Shown one piece after another: positions 22,441-24,127 of a stretch of DNA of 24,127 bases (position 1 is the first letter of the stretch; each line of letters starts with the position of its first letter). The stretch is taken from assembly GCF_034932145.1 (NCBI RefSeq), contig NZ_JAYGHV010000138.1, forward strand, positions 1-24,127. The letters run 5' to 3'. This stretch comes from CCY15215 sp034932145. Its GTDB lineage: Bacteria > Cyanobacteriota > Cyanobacteriia > Cyanobacteriales > Spirulinaceae. Below the pieces are notes generated by a model. The model searched no databases and was not told the DNA's origin. It saw only the letters and a list, made by a program, of their open reading frames with translations. A program made the position numbers and the translations under genes.

Positions 22441-22862
22441 GTTTATCTGACCCGGTACGTCAAATCGTTCGTCAACGTGCCGGAAACTTTTGTGAATATT
22501 GTTTGAGCCATCAAGATTACATTATGGGTCGGTTACAGGTCGATCACATACTACCAGTAGCGAAGGGGGGTGGTGATGAGTTAGAAAATCTCTGTTTAGC
22601 TTGTGAATTATGTAATCAATATAAGTGGACAAAGACGGAATTCAATGATCCACAGACTGAGAAATCTATAGCTTTGTTTAATTCTCGTCAACAACGGTGG
22701 TCGGATCATTTTCAATGGAGTAAGGATGGGACAGAAATTATTGGTTTGACGGCTTGTGGTCGTGCCACTGTAGCCGCATTACAGCTTAATAATTCATTAG
22801 CGGTGGTTGTGCGCCGAAATTGGGTTAGGGCTGGCTGGCATCCACCGACATTGAATACATAA
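22437..22862 (+). CDS. HNH endonuclease
   Basis: A 141-residue nuclease of the small HNH group. The zinc-binding knuckles are CEYC (C19, C22) and CELC (C56, C59). The catalytic centre is VDHILP (D36, H37) with N51 in the ELENL turn and N60 after the last cysteine. The C-terminal part has FNSRQQRWSDHFQW and a closing RAGWHPP, characteristic of a cyanobacterial family that always seems to follow a small helical protein gene. All catalytic residues are intact. It overlaps the upstream gene by four bases. The function may be nuclease toxin, restriction or mobility; the position inside a split NACHT gene makes mobility worth considering. Unlike the HNH gene at 2362, it lacks the long N-terminal domain. 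Confidence 0.9.
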   Translation: MSLSDPVRQIVRQRAGNFCEYCLSHQDYIMGRLQVDHILPVAKGGGDELENLCLACELCNQYKWTKTEFNDPQTEKSIALFNSRQQRWSDHFQWSKDGTEIIGLTACGRATVAALQLNNSLAVVVRRNWVRAGWHPPTLNT

Positions 22863-22932
22863 AAATCGCTAATTACCGGGACGATAAACGATGCTTTAGT
22901 GGTTCTTTCTTGATTCCTTAAACCATAATGCC

Positions 22933-24127
22933 ATGACGATCTCAACCCCAACTACTGCCGATGTTCTGATTGCCGCCCTGCATGAACCGGGACGGGAAAA
23001 CCTCCTTGATTTGGTACGCAACCCCTTGCGCTTGACGTTGCTCTGCATGACCTGGGATGGGTCATCGTTGCCGGATACCCAGGCAGACTTGTATGCCTGT
23101 TACCTGAAAGAGGTGTATAAGTGGAATCGGAATTTGCAGGAGTTGCGCCACCATGCCCAGCGCTGTGGCACAGATATCACGAAATTAAAGCAGGAGTTGA
23201 ATCGGCAACTGGGGGAACTGGCTAAGGTTGCGCTGAATTTACCCCAGGAGCGATTTCGGTTATCCCAGGCTTTGGTGGAAGAGTATTTGGGGGAGGAATT
23301 GGATGAGACTTCGTTGGGGTCTTTGGCGTTACGGTTGGGCTGGTTGAATCGGGTGGGCAGAGATAAGCGAGGAGATTCTATTTTTGCCTTTTATCATGCG
23401 ACGTTTCAGGAGTATTTTGCGGCGTTGGCGGTGGAGGATTGGGATTATTTTTTACCTCGAAATCATGTTAATTTTCCGATGGCGGCGAAGGAATATCGGA
23501 TTTTTGAACCGCAGTGGAAGCAGGTGATTTTATTGTGGTTGGGGCGTAGGGATATTGCGGATGAGGAGAAGGAGGGGTTTATTCGGGCGTTAGTTGAGTT
23601 TGAGGATGGAGTAAGAGGTTTTTATGGACATCAAGCATTTTTTCTAGCGGCGGTTGCCATTAATGAATTTAAGGCTTGTTCCCTCGCTTCAGAGATTGTT
23701 AAGGAAGTGGTGAAGTGGGGGTTTGGTTATTTCAATATTGAAAAGCAGGAATGGCAAACTTGTCTCGATCCGAGTAAAAAAGGGGCGAGAGAGGCGATAC
23801 CAGAAACCATTCAACAACTTGCTACTACAGAACTCATTCAAATTATTGAAAATTGCCAAAATGAAAATATCCGTAGGCAGGTGGCAGTGAGTTTGGGGGA
23901 AATCGGACAAGGAAATCCTCAAGCGATCGCCGCTTTAATCAGAATTCTGGAAACTACTGACGATGAAAATACCCGTAGGCGGGCGGCAGAGAGTTTGGGG
24001 GAAATCGACCCAGGAAATACTCAAGCGATCGCAGGTTTAATCAGAGTTATGGAAACTACTGACGATGAAGATACCCGTTGGCTGGCGGCAGAGAGTTTGG
24101 GGAAAATCCTCACCACACGCCACCAAC
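22933..24127 (+). CDS. NACHT-type NTPase, C-terminal half with HEAT-like repeats (runs off the window)
   Basis: An open frame from the ATG at 22933 to the window end, 398 codons, without a stop. It begins with LIAALHEPGRENLLDLVRNPLRLTLLCMTW, the helical segment that in NACHT proteins directly follows the sensor region, then the winged-helix and helical parts, with FAFYHATFQEYFAALAVEDW (about 154-173), the usual end of the NACHT module in cyanobacterial members. From residue 311 it turns into HEAT-like repeats of 34 residues (RRQVAVSLGEIG, RRRAAESLGEID, and on). This completes the protein cut off at 21986, but in a different frame. No ribosome-binding site precedes the ATG; in-frame codons reach back only to 22900. 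It could be a relic or the second chain of a split protein. Confidence 0.85.
   Translation, partial: MTISTPTTADVLIAALHEPGRENLLDLVRNPLRLTLLCMTWDGSSLPDTQADLYACYLKEVYKWNRNLQELRHHAQRCGTDITKLKQELNRQLGELAKVALNLPQERFRLSQALVEEYLGEELDETSLGSLALRLGWLNRVGRDKRGDSIFAFYHATFQEYFAALAVEDWDYFLPRNHVNFPMAAKEYRIFEPQWKQVILLWLGRRDIADEEKEGFIRALVEFEDGVRGFYGHQAFFLAAVAINEFKACSLASEIVKEVVKWGFGYFNIEKQEWQTCLDPSKKGAREAIPETIQQLATTELIQIIENCQNENIRRQVAVSLGEIGQGNPQAIAALIRILETTDDENTRRRAAESLGEIDPGNTQAIAGLIRVMETTDDEDTRWLAAESLGKILTTRHQ
23863..24127 (+). repeat. 102-bp coding repeats (HEAT-like)
   Basis: Units of 102 bases begin at 23863, 23965 and 24067 (the last is cut by the window end). The second and third share long identical stretches, such as GGCGGCAGAGAGTTTGGGG, and all start with GA(A/T)-A/G-AT-AYC-CGT codons. 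They encode 34-residue helical repeats. Confidence 0.85.

Larger units (their letters stand above)
21987..22932 (+). mobile_element. Candidate inserted module splitting the NACHT gene
   Basis: The segment between the two NACHT halves is about 0.95 kb and contains a TATAAT box and two overlapping genes (22030-22440 and 22437-22862) unrelated to NACHT proteins. The exact borders are uncertain by up to about 25 bases on the right. No terminal inverted repeat, convincing target duplication or transposase is visible. I infer an insertion because NACHT homology stops on the left at about 21983 and resumes near 22950 with little apparent loss. Confidence 0.55.

Noticed and set aside
21981..22925. 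Short similarity GATTAACCA (21981-21989) and GATTCCTTAAACCA (22912-22925) as a target-site duplication of the HNH module
   Set aside because: The match needs a five-base gap and is too weak to distinguish from chance.
21987..22932. The HNH-containing segment as a group I/II intron or an intein
   Set aside because: The halves are in different frames with a stop after the left one, no intein motifs flank it, and I see no intron core; a DNA insertion fits better.

Overview
The window is cyanobacterial chromosome. The palindrome GCGATCGC (HIP1) recurs throughout, in genes and spacers, and the gene content is typically cyanobacterial: an RRM protein paired with rpsU, a four-gene amino-acid uptake cluster of the NatF-NatG-NatH-BgtA type, argC, and an rpsL-rpsG-fusA-tuf-rpsJ order with S10 at the end. 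Three spacers carry heptanucleotide tandem arrays like the short tandem repeats known from filamentous cyanobacteria. No rRNA, tRNA or CRISPR array was seen.

Layout. 1-3400 (mostly plus): the end of a class I aminotransferase, an RRM RNA-binding protein, rpsU, a ribbon-helix-helix protein (minus) divergent from an unknown gene, an HNH protein, and a conserved cyanobacterial protein of unknown function. 3400-8000 (minus): a polar amino-acid ABC importer in the order binding protein, two permeases, ATPase. 8000-9700: a small conserved protein (minus) and argC (plus). 9700-15700 (minus): the str operon, then an A-type iron-sulfur carrier and a mannose-isomerase-type cupin. 15700-20000 (minus): an unlisted C-terminal remnant of a UspA gene, an aspartate-type aminotransferase, and a large TPR/membrane protein of the M48 peptidase type whose zinc-binding residues appear to be missing.

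20000-24127 (plus) is the accessory region. An orphan xisI gene sits between two 39-bp direct repeats. Next comes a NACHT NTPase gene split in two. Its N-terminal region and NTPase core stop at 21986. Its continuation (NPLRLTLLC motif, TFQEYF motif, HEAT-like repeats) resumes in another frame near 22933 and runs off the window. Between the halves lies about 0.95 kb with its own TATAAT box and two overlapping genes: a small putative DNA-binding or antitoxin-like protein and an HNH nuclease. The simplest reading is that a compact HNH module inserted into a NACHT gene, a family with known antiviral members. A genuine two-part system is the alternative.

The housekeeping part has strong terminator-like hairpins at both convergent junctions (3356-3384, 9650-9685) and further hairpins inside operons (rbp/rpsU, natF/natG, tuf/rpsJ) that could set relative expression. 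EF-Tu carries an unusual 16-residue lysine-rich tail encoded by a short tandem DNA repeat.
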